A stretch of 14,744 bases of DNA from Oscillospiraceae bacterium. Lineage in GTDB: Bacteria; Bacillota; Clostridia; Oscillospirales; Oscillospiraceae. The notes beneath the pieces were generated by a model. The model was not told the DNA's origin. It saw only the letters and a list, made by a program, of their open reading frames with translations, and ran no database searches. The DNA lies in the NCBI GenBank assembly GCA_017936205.1, contig JAGBGB010000074.1:1-14744 (forward strand), given 5' to 3'. Below are positions 13,110-14,744 of this stretch, one piece after another. Made by a program: the position numbers and the translations under genes. Position 1 is the first letter of the stretch; every line of letters starts with the position of its first letter.

Positions 13110-14744
13110 ATGAAACTGAGAAATCGTATGCTTGCGGTTCTGCTGACATTGGCTATGGTTCTGTCTATGCTCCCTGTGGCTTTTGCTGCGGAGCAGGCTA
13201 CCGTGACCCTGATCAGCCCCGCCGGAAGCAAGCAAGTGACCGTAACTGTAGGCGGAGAATACACCTTCCCTGCCGCTGAGGAGTATGAGGGCTACCAGTT
13301 CAGCTGCTGGACCACTGAGCCTGTGAAGGCTACGGATGGCAGTGATGTGGACTATTTCTACTTCGAAGGCGAGACCCTGCAGATCGATGAGGACAGAACC
13401 TTCTATGCTCTGTATGGCTACATCGATTCTGTGCTGGATGAGCCCTGCTTCTACTGGACCGATAATTTGGATGACTACACCGGCGAATACGCTCTGGTAG
13501 GCTACGATGCAGACTTTGATGCAGAACGATTTGTATATGAGTATCCCCTCGTTATGGGCGAGACCGGAGAAATCGTAGATGTTGTCAATGATCTGGGAGC
13601 TACTGTAGATGTAGACAACGCTGAGTTCTTCACTGCAGACACCGGCATCGTGTTCTTCTTCGAGAAGCAGAGCAACGGCAGCTATACCATTCAGAACCTG
13701 AAGACCGAGAAGTACCTGAGCGTTTCCAACAATGCTATGGCATTCGTCAGCACTCCTGACAGCTACAGCTACTGGAACATCGTCCTGGATGCAGGCAACT
13801 ATGAGTATATCTTCAATGCGAAGAACAGCGATCTGGTTCTGCTGTATGACTATGTAGATTGCCAGTTTGCCCTTTTTGACAACTCCAAGACCTATCTGGA
13901 TGACGGCTACCCTGCAGATTGGTTCTATGTCAATATGCACGCTCGTGAGACTGCCATCTATATGTTCACCACTGAGATCGAGAATGGCACTGTGGTAGAT
14001 CCTACCGATCCCACTGAGCCCAAGCCCACCGATCCCACTGAGCCTACCGAGTCCACTGACCCCGAACCTCTGCCCGAGGGCTATGTTGCCATTTACAATG
14101 TGGCAAGCAGTGTGGTCATGACCACCGAGTCTAATGTTTACAACAGCAAGGAACAGCTCCTGCCCGCAGCTGCTACCCTGAACGGCGATAAGCTCAGCGT
14201 TGCTTCCGATAAGGTGGCTCTGTTCGAGATGATCACCGATGCAGAGGGCAATGTGAGCTTCCGCACAGAAGACGGCAAGTATCTGGAAGCTGACGGAACC
14301 AACCTCCGCTTCGTAGATGCAGCCAACGAGAACACCCTGTTCGTTCTGGAAGAGGCTGAGGGCGGCTACTGCCTCCGCCTTGCCAACTACATCTATGTGG
14401 ACGGAAACGGCAACGAGAAGGCTCAGTACATTGAGTATTATGCCTCCAAGGAGGTCTTCACCGTTTACGGCATGGGTGCAAATCTGGATTTGTATGTCTT
14501 CGACTTCTATGAGGTCGAGGGTGTCGAGGCTCCCACTGAGCCTACCGAGCCCACTGAGCCCGATCAGCCTGAGGATCCCGAAGAAACCGTCAAGCCCATC
14601 GAAGGCTGCGTTGCTATTTACAATGTAGCAAACAGCAAGATCATGACCACCGAGTCCAATGTATACAACAACAAGGAACAGCTCCTGCCCGGCGATGCAA
14701 CCCTGAAGGATGGCAAGCTGAGCACCACCAATGCCAACGCTGCA
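13110..14744 (+). CDS. Large secreted modular protein, partial (3' end beyond window)
   Basis: 545 codons are open to the window edge. A signal peptide (MKLRNR, hydrophobic core, cleavage after AFA at 24-26) is followed by an InlB B-repeat-like/Flg_new unit (about 30-107: GGEYTFP, EGYQFSCW, RTFYALYGY). Next comes a region (about 108-295) containing NGSYTIQNLKTEKYLSVS, which recalls beta-trefoil or ricin-like units. A Pro/Thr/Asp/Glu linker (about 297-320) leads to a module from Tyr325 (YVAIYNVASS) to about 473. A second such linker (474-495) leads to a second copy of the module starting at 500 (CVAIYNVANS), cut by the window end. The repeat period is 175 residues. An AAAGGAG site precedes the ATG. 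It is probably cell-surface or secreted; the ligand and anchoring are unknown. Confidence 0.9.
   Translation, partial: MKLRNRMLAVLLTLAMVLSMLPVAFAAEQATVTLISPAGSKQVTVTVGGEYTFPAAEEYEGYQFSCWTTEPVKATDGSDVDYFYFEGETLQIDEDRTFYALYGYIDSVLDEPCFYWTDNLDDYTGEYALVGYDADFDAERFVYEYPLVMGETGEIVDVVNDLGATVDVDNAEFFTADTGIVFFFEKQSNGSYTIQNLKTEKYLSVSNNAMAFVSTPDSYSYWNIVLDAGNYEYIFNAKNSDLVLLYDYVDCQFALFDNSKTYLDDGYPADWFYVNMHARETAIYMFTTEIENGTVVDPTDPTEPKPTDPTEPTESTDPEPLPEGYVAIYNVASSVVMTTESNVYNSKEQLLPAAATLNGDKLSVASDKVALFEMITDAEGNVSFRTEDGKYLEADGTNLRFVDAANENTLFVLEEAEGGYCLRLANYIYVDGNGNEKAQYIEYYASKEVFTVYGMGANLDLYVFDFYEVEGVEAPTEPTEPTEPDQPEDPEETVKPIEGCVAIYNVANSKIMTTESNVYNNKEQLLPGDATLKDGKLSTTNANAA

Noticed and set aside
12975..13940. 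321-codon minus-strand open frame
   Set aside because: It is antisense to the secreted protein gene, which has a promoter, ribosome site and signal peptide. Its end reads through repeat copy 3 as VGARIARP, a repeat artefact.
13998..14600. Pro/Thr/Glu repeats as a CRISPR or non-coding tandem repeat
   Set aside because: They are in frame within the secreted protein, vary at codon level and encode linkers; there are no unique spacers.

Overview
The window looks like chromosomal DNA from a Gram-positive gut-type Clostridia, most likely an Oscillospirales/Ruminococcaceae-like organism. The reasons are good AGGAGG-type ribosome binding sites, sigma-A promoters, small lipoproteins with Gram-positive style signal sequences, secreted proteins with Pro/Thr/Glu linkers, and a dispersed GC-rich palindromic repeat. 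From memory, such repeats are common between genes in these genomes. The taxonomic call is an inference; nothing in the window names a species.

Layout, left to right. 1-2748 (minus strand): an apparent operon trmL-pgk-tpiA (tRNA wobble methyltransferase, then two glycolytic enzymes) closed by a strong terminator; a copy of the dispersed repeat lies beyond it at the window edge. 2749-2946: a divergent promoter region. 2947-6104 (plus): a tight operon of two short chromate-transporter family proteins followed by the two subunits of a Ktr-type potassium uptake system (membrane KtrB, gating KtrA), closed by a hairpin. 6105-7664: an AT-rich accessory cassette with two small lipoprotein genes on the minus strand and a divergent Cro/CI-type regulator, sharing a control region with a perfect-consensus promoter and a long inverted repeat. 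7665-7821: a frameshifted relic of the 3' end of ktrA, so the cassette is bracketed by two ktrA 3' ends. 7865-9264 (plus): a GtrA-like membrane protein and a HAD phosphatase separated by a terminator that overlaps the gtrA stop codon. 9265-9519: two convergent gene ends separated by a terminator and two tandem four-way-junction (cloverleaf) palindromic elements. 9520-10221 (minus): a lipoprotein with a long Thr/Glu/Pro stalk. 10252-12712 (plus): a strong promoter driving a vanZ-family gene and metG. 12713-13109: terminator, two oppositely oriented repeat copies, and the promoter of a large secreted protein that runs off the right end.

Most of the window is housekeeping (glycolysis, tRNA modification and charging, ion transport). 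The parts worth a second look are the cassette and ktrA relic at 6105-7821, the cloverleaf pair at 9325-9493, the structured dispersed repeat at both ends, and the modular secreted protein at the right edge. I see no CRISPR array, rRNA, tRNA, recombinase or transposase.
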